From assembly GCF_004402705.1 (NCBI RefSeq), contig NZ_SOFM01000035.1, positions 62,001-126,000 of the forward strand: 64,000 bases of DNA. The letters are read 5' to 3'. Below the pieces are notes generated by a model. The model saw only the letters and a program-made list of their open reading frames with translations, did no database searches and was not told where the DNA came from. Both the position numbers and the translations under genes were made by a program. Shown piece by piece: positions 49,386 through 57,437 of the stretch (positions within the stretch are counted from its first letter, which is position 1; every line of letters starts with the position of its first letter). Origin of the DNA: Cryobacterium mannosilyticum (lineage in GTDB: Bacteria; Actinomycetota; Actinomycetes; Actinomycetales; Microbacteriaceae).

Positions 49386-51059
49386 ATGGCCGACATCCTC
49401 GTCATCGGCAGCGGCCTGGCCGGACTGATCGCCGCCATCCGGGCGACCGACGCCGGCCACACTGTCACCCTGGTGACCAAGGCGGCCCTGCCGGACAGCA
49501 ACACCCGGTACGCCCAGGGTGGCATCGCCGCGGCGATGTTCCCCGACGACTCGGTGGAATCCCATATGGTCGACACCCTGCGGGCCGGGGCGGGCCTCTG
49601 CGATGCCGCCGCCGTCCGGGTGCTGTGCACGGAGGGTCCCGCCCGGGTGCGGGACCTCATCCGCTTCGGCGTCGACTTCGACCGGGATGAATCCGGGGTC
49701 ACCCGCGGACTCGAAGCCGCGCATTCGCGGTCGCGCGTGCTGCACGCCGGCGGCGACGCGACCGGCGCCGCCATCGAGTCCGCCCTGGTCGCCACCGTGC
49801 GGGAACGCGCGGAACGGGCCCGCACGCTCACCCCGGGAATCGACGGCGCCGGGCCCCGCCTGCTCGTGCGCGAACACACCATGCTCGTCGACCTCGTCGT
49901 GGCGGGCGGCCGGGTGGGCGGCGCGATTCTGCTCGGCCCCGACGGCGAACTGCAGAGCCTCACCGCGGACTCGGTCATCCTCGCCACCGGCGGTGCGGGC
50001 TCACTCTACCCGCACACCACGAATCCGGCCCTGGCCACCGGCGACGGCGTGGCAGCGGCCTGGCGGGCCGGCGCGGCAGTCGCCGACCTGGAGTTCTACC
50101 AGTTCCACCCGACCGCCCTCGCGGTGCCCGGCACCCCCCTCGTCTCGGAGGCGGTGCGGGGCGAGGGCGCGGTGCTCCACAACGCGCTCGGCACCCGGTT
50201 CATGCTCGACGTGCACCCGGGCGCCGAACTCGCTCCCCGCGACGTCGTCGCCCGAAGCATCGCCCATGAGATGGCCGGGCAGGACGGGGCTCCCGTGCTG
50301 CTGGACGCCACCGGGCTCGGCCGCGACCTGCTCGAACACCGGTTCCCGACCATCACCGCGGCCTGCCGCCAGGCCGGCCTGGACTGGGCCACCGAGCCGA
50401 TCCCGGTCGCCCCGGCGGCCCACTACTGGATGGGCGGCGTGCTCACCGATATCTGGGGCAGAACGAGCCTGCCCGGCCTCTACGCGGTCGGCGAGACGGC
50501 CCGCACCGGAGCGCACGGCGCGAACCGACTGGCCTCGAACTCCCTCCTCGAGGCGGCCGTGTTCGCCGACCGGGCCGTGCGCGCGTTGGGGGTCTCCCCT
50601 GTCGACGGTGTGGACACCGCCGGGGACGCTGGAGCCGACGCCGTCCAGGGCACGTCAGACCCGCGGCCCGCGGCGGCCTTGAGCGGCCGATCGACGCTGC
50701 CGTTCGCCGACCGGGAGGGGATCCAGCGAGTCATGTGGCAGTACGCGGGCGTGCTCCGGAGCGGCGAGGGCCTCGCTGCCGCCGCCGCCACCCTGGCCGG
50801 CTGGAACCGACCGGCCACCGGCCCGGATGCCGACCCCCGCCTTGATATGCAGATCCAGGCATACGAAGATGCGAACCTCTTCGACCTCGCCCGGATCACC
50901 GTGGCGGCGGCACTCGGCCGGGAGGAATCCCGCGGCGCCCACTACCGCTCCGACTTCCCGGCCAGCCGGCCGGAGCTCGCCCATACCGTCGCCTTCAGCC
51001 GGGCGACGAAAGACACGACCGAAACGAACACCGAGGCCGAGGAGGCCATCGCATGCTGA
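49386..51059 (+). CDS. nadB: L-aspartate oxidase
   Basis: A 557-residue FAD enzyme making iminoaspartate for NadA. The FAD-binding GSGLAGLIAAIRA is at residues 8-20, then SNTRYAQGGIAAA, the catalytic-region SRVLHAGGDATG, EFYQFHPTAL and GEGAVLHNALG with the active-site Arg/His, and ARTGAHGANRLASNSLLEA. The C-terminal helical domain follows an Ala/Asp-rich linker near residue 405-435. Starts one base after nadA and overlaps nadC by seven bases. Confidence 0.95.
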   Translation: MADILVIGSGLAGLIAAIRATDAGHTVTLVTKAALPDSNTRYAQGGIAAAMFPDDSVESHMVDTLRAGAGLCDAAAVRVLCTEGPARVRDLIRFGVDFDRDESGVTRGLEAAHSRSRVLHAGGDATGAAIESALVATVRERAERARTLTPGIDGAGPRLLVREHTMLVDLVVAGGRVGGAILLGPDGELQSLTADSVILATGGAGSLYPHTTNPALATGDGVAAAWRAGAAVADLEFYQFHPTALAVPGTPLVSEAVRGEGAVLHNALGTRFMLDVHPGAELAPRDVVARSIAHEMAGQDGAPVLLDATGLGRDLLEHRFPTITAACRQAGLDWATEPIPVAPAAHYWMGGVLTDIWGRTSLPGLYAVGETARTGAHGANRLASNSLLEAAVFADRAVRALGVSPVDGVDTAGDAGADAVQGTSDPRPAAALSGRSTLPFADREGIQRVMWQYAGVLRSGEGLAAAAATLAGWNRPATGPDADPRLDMQIQAYEDANLFDLARITVAAALGREESRGAHYRSDFPASRPELAHTVAFSRATKDTTETNTEAEEAIAC

Positions 51060-51910
51060 CCCTGACTGCCATCGACACCGTCGTGCGCGCCGCCCTGGAC
51101 GAAGATGCCCCCTGGGGCGATGTGACCAGCGAGGTGCTCATCCCCGCCGACGCCGTGGCGACCGCCCAGCTCGTGGCGCGGGAGCCCGGCGTGTTCAGCG
51201 GCGGCCCGGTGTTCGCCTCGGCGTTCCGGCTGACCGACCAGCGCATCGACGTGCGCCTGTTCGTGGCGGACGGCGCCGCTTTCAAGCCGGGAGAGGTGCT
51301 CGCGGAGGCGTCCGGGCCCGCCCGTGGCATCCTCCAGGCGGAGCGGATCGGATTGAACTTCGTGCAACGGATGAGCGGCATCGCCACGCTCACGGCACTC
51401 TATGTCGCCGAGACGGCCGGCACCCGCGCCCGGATCGTGGACACCAGGAAGACCACCCCCGGCCTGCGCGCGATCGAGCGCCACGCCGTGCGGAGCGGCG
51501 GCGGCCACAACCACCGCTTCAGCCTGTCCGACGCCGTGATGGCCAAGGACAACCACCTGGCCGTGCTCACCGCCGGCGGCCTCGGGCTCACCGAGGCGCT
51601 GCTCCAGGTGCGGGACCGCATTTCGCACACCACGCACCTCGAGGTGGAGGTGGACCGGATCGACCAGATCGAGCCAGTGCTGGCCGCCGGCGTCGACACC
51701 ATCATGCTCGACAACTTCACGCCGGAGCACCTCGCGGAGGGCGTTCGACTGACCGCCGGCCGCGCCCTGGTCGAGGCCAGCGGCGGGGTCTCGCTGGCCA
51801 CCGTGCGCGCCATCGCCGAGTCGGGGGTCGACATCATCTCGGTCGGGGCCTTGACCCACAGCGTGCGCTCACTCGACCTCGGCCTCGACATCGCGGTGCT
51901 CGAGGGCTGA
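51053..51910 (+). CDS. nadC: Quinolinate phosphoribosyltransferase (decarboxylating)
   Basis: A 285-residue enzyme turning quinolinate and PRPP into nicotinate mononucleotide. Landmarks are EDAPWGDVTSE, ERIGLNFVQRMSGIATLT, VDTRKTTPGLRAIERHAVRSGGGHNHRF with substrate-binding Arg and Lys, MAKDNHL and the C-terminal EASGGV and SVGALTHS phosphate loops. Its ATG lies inside nadB (7-base overlap). Together with NadA and NadB it makes the de novo route complete. Confidence 0.95.
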   Translation: MLTLTAIDTVVRAALDEDAPWGDVTSEVLIPADAVATAQLVAREPGVFSGGPVFASAFRLTDQRIDVRLFVADGAAFKPGEVLAEASGPARGILQAERIGLNFVQRMSGIATLTALYVAETAGTRARIVDTRKTTPGLRAIERHAVRSGGGHNHRFSLSDAVMAKDNHLAVLTAGGLGLTEALLQVRDRISHTTHLEVEVDRIDQIEPVLAAGVDTIMLDNFTPEHLAEGVRLTAGRALVEASGGVSLATVRAIAESGVDIISVGALTHSVRSLDLGLDIAVLEG

Positions 51911-51917
51911 GCCGCTG

Positions 51918-53063
51918 ATGGTCTACCTCGACAACGCCGCCACCACCCCCGTGCGCCGGGAGGTGCTCGACGCGCTCTGGCCGCAGTTCACCGGCGGGTT
52001 CGGCAACCCGTCCAGCCACCACCAGGTGGGCGAGGCCGCGGCCGCCACCCTGCTCGCGGCACGGACGGCGGTCGCCGCGGTCCTCGGCTGCCGCGCCACC
52101 GAGGTGGTCTTCACGAGCGGCGGCACCGAGGCCGACAACCTCGCGGTCAAGGGCATCGCGCTCGGGTCGCCCCGCGGCCGGCAGATCATCACGACCCCGG
52201 TCGAACACGAGGCGGTGCTCGAGTCGTGCGACTACCTGCGACGCCTGCACGGCTTCGAGATCACCATGCTCGACCCGGATTCCTCCGGCCAGGTCGACCC
52301 CGAGCAACTCCGCCGCGTGCTCCGTCCGGAGACGACCCTGGTGTCCGTGCAGTACGCCAACAACGAGGTCGGCACCATCCAGCCGCTCCGCGAGCTCACC
52401 GCCCTCAGCCGGGCGGCGGGGGTGCCGTTCCACACCGATGCCGTGCAGGCCGCCGGCTGGCTCTCCCTCTCCATCGCTGAGCTGGACGTCGACGCCCTCA
52501 GCCTCTCCGGGCACAAACTCGGGGCCCCCCAGGGGATCGGGGCGGCCTACCTGCGCCGTCGGCTTCCGATCGAACCGCTGGTGCACGGCGGCGGCCAGGA
52601 ACGCGGCCGCCGCAGTGGAACCGAGAATGTCGCGGGCGCCGTCGCCCTGGCGGTCGCGCTTCGCCTGGCAGAACAGGAACGCGTGGCCGCGTCGGAGCGC
52701 GTGACCCGGCTGCGCGACGCCTTCATCGCCACGGTGCTGGCCGGCACGTCCGCCGCCCGGCTCACCGGGCATCCGTCCGCGCGCCTGCCCGGCAGCGCAT
52801 CCTTCGTCTTCCCCGGCACCAGCGGTGAAGCCGTCCTGCTCGAACTGGAGCAGCGCGGGATCGTCTGTTCAAGCGGCTCGGCCTGTGCGGCGGGCAGCGA
52901 CGAACCCTCGCACGTACTCACCGCGCTGGGGCTCCCGGCGGAGGAGGCGCTCACCGCCGTGCGGTTCACCCTGGCGTCGGGCACGACCACCGCCGAAGCC
53001 GGCCGGGCCGCGGCCGCCGTGCAGGACGCCGTCGCGGCCGTGCAGCACCTCGGCCGCCGCTGA
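51918..53063 (+). CDS. nifS: Cysteine desulfurase (NifS/IscS type)
   Basis: A 381-residue PLP enzyme that releases sulfur from cysteine for Fe-S clusters. It opens YLDNAATTPVRREVLDAL, has TSGGTEADNLAVKG, TPVEHEAVLES, HTDAVQAAG, the PLP lysine in SLSGHKLGAPQGIG, and the active Cys in GIVCSSGSACAAG. It begins 7 bases after nadC. A desulfurase in a nad operon most simply serves to build or repair the NadA cluster. It ends the operon. Confidence 0.93.
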   Translation: MVYLDNAATTPVRREVLDALWPQFTGGFGNPSSHHQVGEAAAATLLAARTAVAAVLGCRATEVVFTSGGTEADNLAVKGIALGSPRGRQIITTPVEHEAVLESCDYLRRLHGFEITMLDPDSSGQVDPEQLRRVLRPETTLVSVQYANNEVGTIQPLRELTALSRAAGVPFHTDAVQAAGWLSLSIAELDVDALSLSGHKLGAPQGIGAAYLRRRLPIEPLVHGGGQERGRRSGTENVAGAVALAVALRLAEQERVAASERVTRLRDAFIATVLAGTSAARLTGHPSARLPGSASFVFPGTSGEAVLLELEQRGIVCSSGSACAAGSDEPSHVLTALGLPAEEALTAVRFTLASGTTTAEAGRAAAAVQDAVAAVQHLGRR

Positions 53064-53118
53064 TCCGGCATCCGCACCACGCCCGTCCACACGACGCCGG
53101 CGCCCGCGCGGGAACGCT

Positions 53119-53159
53119 CGCGGGCGCGCCCGCGTGAAGGGGGACCTCGTATTCCCCCT
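53119..53159 (+). terminator. GC-rich hairpins after nifS
   Basis: CGCGGGCGCGCCCGCG at 53119-53134 is a perfect 16-bp palindrome, and AGGGGG at 53138-53143 pairs with CCCCCT at 53154-53159 over a 10-nt loop. They lie 56-96 bases past the nifS stop. No T tract follows, so intrinsic termination is not certain. Confidence 0.45.
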
Positions 53160-53341
53160 CTGGAGAAAAAAGTTCAAAAATCTTCCGAGGCCGAAATCAG
53201 CGGAAACATCAGCATAAATGCATCAATGTATCTCTGTTGACGGCCTAGCCGCCCTACCCCTGATGCTCGGCCCCCGTCGCGGGGTCGTAGAATTACGCTA
53301 AGAGGCGAAAAGCCCAAGTTGGGCTGCCGAAGAGGGGCACC
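53160..53341 (+). promoter_or_regulatory. AT-rich leader of adhE
   Basis: This stretch is markedly more AT-rich than the rest of the window, particularly 53166-53240 with an A6 run, GTTCAAAAATC and several TGCATCAATGTATC-like words. It ends with AGAGGGGCACC before the ATG. The composition suggests a strong or tightly regulated promoter, but no redox-regulator site (for example a Rex-type palindrome) could be recognised with confidence. Confidence 0.45.
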
Positions 53342-56086
53342 ATGACAATAATCGACAAACCAGTCACCGAGTCACTTGCAACAACAATTGACACCCTGGT
53401 TAAAGGCGCGAGCGAAGCACTGCTCGAATATGCCAATTTCACGCAGGAACAGATCGACCACATCGTCAAGAAGGCGTCGGTAGCGGCCCTCAGCAAGCAT
53501 GCCGAACTGGCTGTTCACGCTGTAGAGGAAACCGGCCGCGGCGTCTTCGAAGACAAGGCCGTGAAGAACCTCTTCGCATGCGAGCACGTTACGAACTCCA
53601 TGCAGAACCTTAAAACAGTCGGCGTTATCAGCCACGACGAAATTACCGGCATCACCGAAATCGCCGAGCCGGTCGGTGTTATCTGCGGAATCACCCCGGT
53701 GACGAACTGCACCTCGACCGCAATCTTTAAATCCCTTATCGCCCTCAAGACCCGCAACCCGATCGTGTTCGGCTTCCACCCCGCAGCACAGCAGTCCTCC
53801 GCTGCCGCCGCACGCATTGTGCGCGACGCGGCCATCGCCGCCGGCGCACCGAAGAACTGTATCCAGTGGATCGAAGTTCCTTCACTCGAAGCCAGCACCC
53901 TGCTGATGAACCACCCGGGCGTGGCCACCATCCTCGCGACCGGTGGAAACGCCATGGTCCGCGCGGCCTACTCCTGCGGCAAGCCCGCCCTCGGTGTCGG
54001 CGCCGGCAACGTGCCGGCGTTCATCGAGAAGAGCGCCAAGCTCAAGCGTGCCGTCAACGACGTCGTGCTCTCGAAGGCCTTCGACTACGGCATGATCTGC
54101 GCTTCGGAGCAGGCCGTCATCATCGAAGAGCCCCTCTACAACGAGGCCATGGCCGAGTTCAACCTCCTCCACGCCTACCGGGTCACCCCGGCCGAGAAGA
54201 CCATGCTCGAAGAGTTCATCTTCGGCGTGCAGGCCAACTCGGAGAACTGCGGCGGCGCCAAGCTGAACGCCTCCGTCGTCGGCAAGTCGCCGGTCTGGAT
54301 CGCCCAGCAGGCCGGATTCACCGTTCCGGAAGACACGTCGATCATCCTGGTCGAGGTTGCAAGCGTTGGACCGCACGAGCCGATGACCCGCGAGAAGCTC
54401 GCCCCGGTCCTCGCCGTGCTGCACGCCAAGGACACCGAAGAAGGCATCTCGCTCTCCGAGCAGATGGTGGAATTCGACGGTCTCGGCCACTCGGGCTCGA
54501 TCCACAGCGAGAACCCCGCGATCATCGAGGAGTTCGGCAAGCGCGTCAAGGCCGTTCGCATCATCACCAACGCCCCCAGCTCGCTCGGCGGCATCGGTGA
54601 CATCTACAACGCCTTCATCCCCTCGCTGACCCTCGGTTGTGGCTCGTACGGCCACAACTCCGTGTCGAACAACGTGTCGGCGATCAACCTCATCAACGTC
54701 AAGCGGATCGGTCGAAGGAACAACAACTTGCAGTGGTTCAAGGTCCCCGCCAAGACGTACTTCGAGCCGAACGCCATCCGTTACCTGACGGACATGCGCA
54801 ACGTGGAACGCGTCACCATCGTCACCGACGCGACCATGACCAAGCTCGGCTTCGTCGACAAGATCCTCGACGTGCTCAACCGCCGCGAGAACCGCGTGTC
54901 GCTGCAGATCATCGACAACGTGCTCCCCGAGCCGACCGTGTCCGCCGTCACCAAGGGTGCTGAAGAGATGCGGGCCTTCAAGCCCGACACGATCATCGCC
55001 CTCGGCGGCGGTTCGCCGATGGACGCCGCCAAGGTCATGTGGCTCCTCTACGAACACCCCGAAATCGAATTCTCCGACATGAAGGAAAAGTTCTTCGACG
55101 TGCGCAAGCGCGCGTTCAAGTTCCCCGACCTCGGTGAACTCGCCAAGCTCGTCTGCATCCCGACCACCTCGGGAACCGGCTCAGAGATGACACCGTTCGC
55201 CGTCATCACGGACGAGGTCAGCGGAGTGAAGTACCCGCTCGCCGACTACGCGCTGCTGCCGACCGTCGCGATCATCGACCCGTCGCTGACCGCTGCGATG
55301 CCGTCGTTCCTCGTCGCCGACTCAGGCTTCGATGCCCTGACGCACGCGACAGAGGCTTACGTCTCCGTCTACGCGAACGACTTCACCGACGGCCTCTGCC
55401 TGCACGCGATCAAGCTCATCTTCGAGAACATCGCGATCAGCGCCAACGGCACGGCGAACAGCACGGATGCCGGCGTCATCAAGGCCCGCGAGAAGATGCA
55501 CAACGCGTCCTCGATCGCCGGAATGGCTTTCGGTAACGCGTTCCTCGGTATTTGTCACGCGATGGCCCACGTCACGGGTGCGCAGCTCCACTTGATCCAC
55601 GGTCGAGTGAACGCCACGTACCTGCCGCACGTGATCCGTTACAACGGGCTCATCCCGACCAAGCTGACCAGCTGGCCCAAGTACGAGAGCTACATCGCTC
55701 CCGAGCGTTTCCAGCAGATCGCCAAGCACCTCGGCCTCCCGGCCTCGACGCCTGAAGAGGGCATCGAGTCCTACGCCCAGGCAGTCGAGAAGCTGCGCGA
55801 CCAGGTCGGCATCAAGCCGTCCTTCCAGGCCCAGGGCGTCAACGAGGAAGACTTCATCGGTCGCCTCGACGCCCTCGCGATGGGCGCCTACGGCGACCAG
55901 TGCGCACCGGCCAACCCGCGCATGCCGATGCTCGCCGACATGAAGACCATCATGGAAGCCGCGTACTACGGCACCTCGTTCAAGGAGGTGCGCGCCAACC
56001 GCGCCGCCGTCGTGGACGAAGCGATCAAGACCGGCGCCGAAGAGCACGGCGACGCCAAGAAGCCCGCACGCAAGGCAGCGAAGTAG
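53342..56086 (+). CDS. adhE: Bifunctional acetaldehyde-CoA/alcohol dehydrogenase
   Basis: A 914-residue AdhE that reduces acetyl-CoA through acetaldehyde to ethanol using two NADH. Residues 1-440 are the CoA-acylating aldehyde dehydrogenase with catalytic Cys253 in GMICASEQ; GGNAMVRAAYSCGKPALGVGAGN is the NAD-side region. Residues about 455-880 are the iron alcohol dehydrogenase with GGGSPMDAAKVMWL, DSGFDALTHATEAY and the His-rich metal segment GICHAMAHVTGAQLH. A lysine-rich tail ends the protein. The first 400 bases use more A/T-ending codons than neighbours. Full-length AdhE is less common in aerobic actinobacteria and points to fermentative or oxygen-limited growth. Confidence 0.95.
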   Translation: MTIIDKPVTESLATTIDTLVKGASEALLEYANFTQEQIDHIVKKASVAALSKHAELAVHAVEETGRGVFEDKAVKNLFACEHVTNSMQNLKTVGVISHDEITGITEIAEPVGVICGITPVTNCTSTAIFKSLIALKTRNPIVFGFHPAAQQSSAAAARIVRDAAIAAGAPKNCIQWIEVPSLEASTLLMNHPGVATILATGGNAMVRAAYSCGKPALGVGAGNVPAFIEKSAKLKRAVNDVVLSKAFDYGMICASEQAVIIEEPLYNEAMAEFNLLHAYRVTPAEKTMLEEFIFGVQANSENCGGAKLNASVVGKSPVWIAQQAGFTVPEDTSIILVEVASVGPHEPMTREKLAPVLAVLHAKDTEEGISLSEQMVEFDGLGHSGSIHSENPAIIEEFGKRVKAVRIITNAPSSLGGIGDIYNAFIPSLTLGCGSYGHNSVSNNVSAINLINVKRIGRRNNNLQWFKVPAKTYFEPNAIRYLTDMRNVERVTIVTDATMTKLGFVDKILDVLNRRENRVSLQIIDNVLPEPTVSAVTKGAEEMRAFKPDTIIALGGGSPMDAAKVMWLLYEHPEIEFSDMKEKFFDVRKRAFKFPDLGELAKLVCIPTTSGTGSEMTPFAVITDEVSGVKYPLADYALLPTVAIIDPSLTAAMPSFLVADSGFDALTHATEAYVSVYANDFTDGLCLHAIKLIFENIAISANGTANSTDAGVIKAREKMHNASSIAGMAFGNAFLGICHAMAHVTGAQLHLIHGRVNATYLPHVIRYNGLIPTKLTSWPKYESYIAPERFQQIAKHLGLPASTPEEGIESYAQAVEKLRDQVGIKPSFQAQGVNEEDFIGRLDALAMGAYGDQCAPANPRMPMLADMKTIMEAAYYGTSFKEVRANRAAVVDEAIKTGAEEHGDAKKPARKAAK

Positions 56087-56105
56087 GCCTGACCGCCCAC
56101 TGAAC

Positions 56106-56145
56106 GCAGAACGGTCCCGCACCCAAAGGTGCGGGGCCGTTCTGC
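56106..56145. terminator. Strong bidirectional hairpin after adhE
   Basis: An 18-bp stem with one G-T wobble, GCAGAACGG plus CCCGCACC (56106-56123) against GGTGCGGG plus CCGTTCTGC (56128-56145), closed by a CAAA loop, starts 20 bases past the adhE stop and ends ten bases before the stop of the convergent gene. It can serve transcripts from both sides. There is no T tract. Confidence 0.8.
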
Positions 56146-56155
56146 ATGCCGGCGT

Positions 56156-56872
56156 TCAGAGCCAGCGCGGCGGCGCAGGGATGTCCCCCGCGGCGGCAGA
56201 TACTCCCAGTGAGCCTCTGCCGGCGGCCCAGGCGGTCAGGGCGGCGAGGGACCCGCGCAGCTGCACCCCCGCATCCGCAGCCCCGCTGGAGGCGCTCTCG
56301 GAGTCGGTGGGCGTCAGACGGATGCCCGGCTCGCCCCTGGCCTGCCAGGCGCCGGTGATGTCGCCGAGGATGCGCTCGAGCACCGGTGCCGGGATGTCCT
56401 GGAATGAGGCGCCCGTGTTCAGGTCGATCGCGTGGATCCACACCTCCCGGGTGCGCATCCACCGCGTTTCCGACGCGGGGACCATGGCGCCCTGGCCGTT
56501 CCGCACCGGGTGCTCCCACCGGGATTCGGGCACGTCCCCCCAGCACCTGTCCAGGCGGGCCGCCGAGTCGGCGAAGAGTCGCCGCAGCGCGCCGGGGGCG
56601 AGGAGCGCGCCATCCCTGATCTCGGTGTTGCGCACCGCCGCTGAGGCGTACATCGGCGTCTCGACGCCGGTGGAGGCCCACTGGGCCAGCCGGCCGAGGG
56701 CGAGGGCGTTGTAGCAGACGTGGGCCACGACGTGGGCACGGGTCCAGCCGGGAAGCAGGGACTCCCCGGCCAGCGCGCCGTCCGGAAGTGCGTCGAGCCC
56801 GCGGCGGAAGAACTCGGTGCCGAGGCTGGCGGCCTGCACCGTGGCGGTCGGGTCAGACGGACGCAGAGGCAT
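56156..56872 (-). CDS. Mycothiol-dependent maleylpyruvate isomerase-family protein (DinB fold)
   Basis: A 238-residue protein. The N-terminal DinB-like four-helix domain carries the metal-ligand His in WTRAHVVAHVCYNA and the Glu and His of TREVWIHAIDL, giving the usual His-Glu-His set. The C-terminal region (about 170-238) with LRGSLAALTAWAAGRGS resembles the second domain of mycothiol-dependent maleylpyruvate isomerases. The substrate may not be maleylpyruvate, since no gentisate-pathway genes are near. Convergent with adhE across a hairpin. Confidence 0.85.
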   Translation of the reverse strand: MPLRPSDPTATVQAASLGTEFFRRGLDALPDGALAGESLLPGWTRAHVVAHVCYNALALGRLAQWASTGVETPMYASAAVRNTEIRDGALLAPGALRRLFADSAARLDRCWGDVPESRWEHPVRNGQGAMVPASETRWMRTREVWIHAIDLNTGASFQDIPAPVLERILGDITGAWQARGEPGIRLTPTDSESASSGAADAGVQLRGSLAALTAWAAGRGSLGVSAAAGDIPAPPRWL

Positions 56873-56950
56873 TCAGCTCTCCCTGGATCACTGGAGGATC
56901 CCGGTTGACCGCCCCGCGCCTATCCTCGCAGGACCGGCCGGGAATGAGAA

Positions 56951-56981
56951 AACCCCCGGAATCGCGAGGATTCCGGGGGTT
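56951..56981 (-). terminator. Terminator of upstream initiator tRNA copy
   Basis: On the minus strand, just past the tRNA 3' end, AACCCCCGGAATC pairs perfectly with GATTCCGGGGGTT (13 bp, 5-nt loop) and is followed by TTTTC. This is a standard intrinsic terminator. Confidence 0.9.
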
Positions 56982-56983
56982 AT

Positions 56984-57060
56984 TGGTTGCGGGGGCAGGA
57001 TTTGAACCTACGACCTCTGGGTTATGAGCCCAGCGAGCTACCGAACTGCTCCACCCCGCG
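56984..57060 (-). tRNA. Initiator tRNA-fMet (anticodon CAT), copy A
   Basis: A 77-nt tRNA with CCA encoded. The initiator hallmarks are seen: base 1 is C and faces A at position 72 (unpaired), and the anticodon stem has three G-C pairs (GGG, loop CTCATAA, CCC). Acceptor GCGGGG pairs with CCCCGC. Minus strand, followed by its own terminator. Confidence 0.95.
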
Positions 57061-57121
57061 CTACAAGAACCAATCTACCACAGCCCCGCTAGTTCACGGC
57101 CCAGGCGGCCGAGCATGAGAA

Positions 57122-57152
57122 AACCCCCGGAATCACAAGGATTCCGGGGGTT
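57122..57152 (-). terminator. Terminator of second initiator tRNA copy
   Basis: The same 13-bp stem as copy A (AACCCCCGGAATC/GATTCCGGGGGTT), with a different loop, followed by TTTTC on the minus strand. The loop is ctTGT rather than ctCGC, so the units have started to diverge. Confidence 0.9.
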
Positions 57153-57154
57153 AT

Positions 57155-57231
57155 TGGTTGCGGGGGCAGGATTTGAACCTACGACCTCTGGGTTATGAGC
57201 CCAGCGAGCTACCGAACTGCTCCACCCCGCG
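57155..57231 (-). tRNA. Initiator tRNA-fMet (anticodon CAT), copy B
   Basis: Identical in the 77 mature bases to copy A, 171 bp upstream in transcription order. Same C1/A72 mismatch, three G-C anticodon-stem pairs, CCA encoded. The flanking spacers differ between the copies, showing a real tandem duplication and not a simple assembly copy. Confidence 0.95.
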
Positions 57232-57236
57232 CTACG

Positions 57237-57323
57237 AGTACAAATTTACCACAACCTCGCGAACCGGCCGACCACAACCNAGTACAAATTTACCACAACC
57301 TCGCGAACCGGCCGACCACAACC
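57237..57323. repeat. 43-nt direct duplication around an undetermined base
   Basis: The 43-nt sequence beginning AGTACAAATTTACC and ending GACCACAACC occurs at 57237-57279 and again at 57281-57323, separated only by the single N at 57280. This is the pattern of two contig ends with unmerged overlap joined by a gap placeholder. It is most likely an assembly artefact. Confidence 0.85.
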
Positions 57324-57437
57324 CCCGTTTTCACTGGTCCCCGACGCCGAAACGCGGGCGCCGTACCGCTCCCCCAGATGGAAGAACCACCGGCGGAGCG
57401 GCACGGCACCCGCGCGTGGCGGATGGTGCCTGCCGGG
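57324..57437. other. Spacer between contig join and UPF0182 gene
   Basis: About 115 bases past the duplicated segment hold no recognisable gene or hairpin. On the minus strand this is the region just downstream of the UPF0182 stop; no T-run terminator was seen. Confidence 0.4.

Noticed and set aside
53166..53240. A Rex or other redox operator before adhE.
   Set aside because: The region is AT-rich and suggestive, but no clear palindrome of that type could be read.
56984..57231. The two CAT-anticodon tRNAs as elongator tRNA-Met.
   Set aside because: C1 facing A72 and three G-C pairs in the anticodon stem are initiator features.
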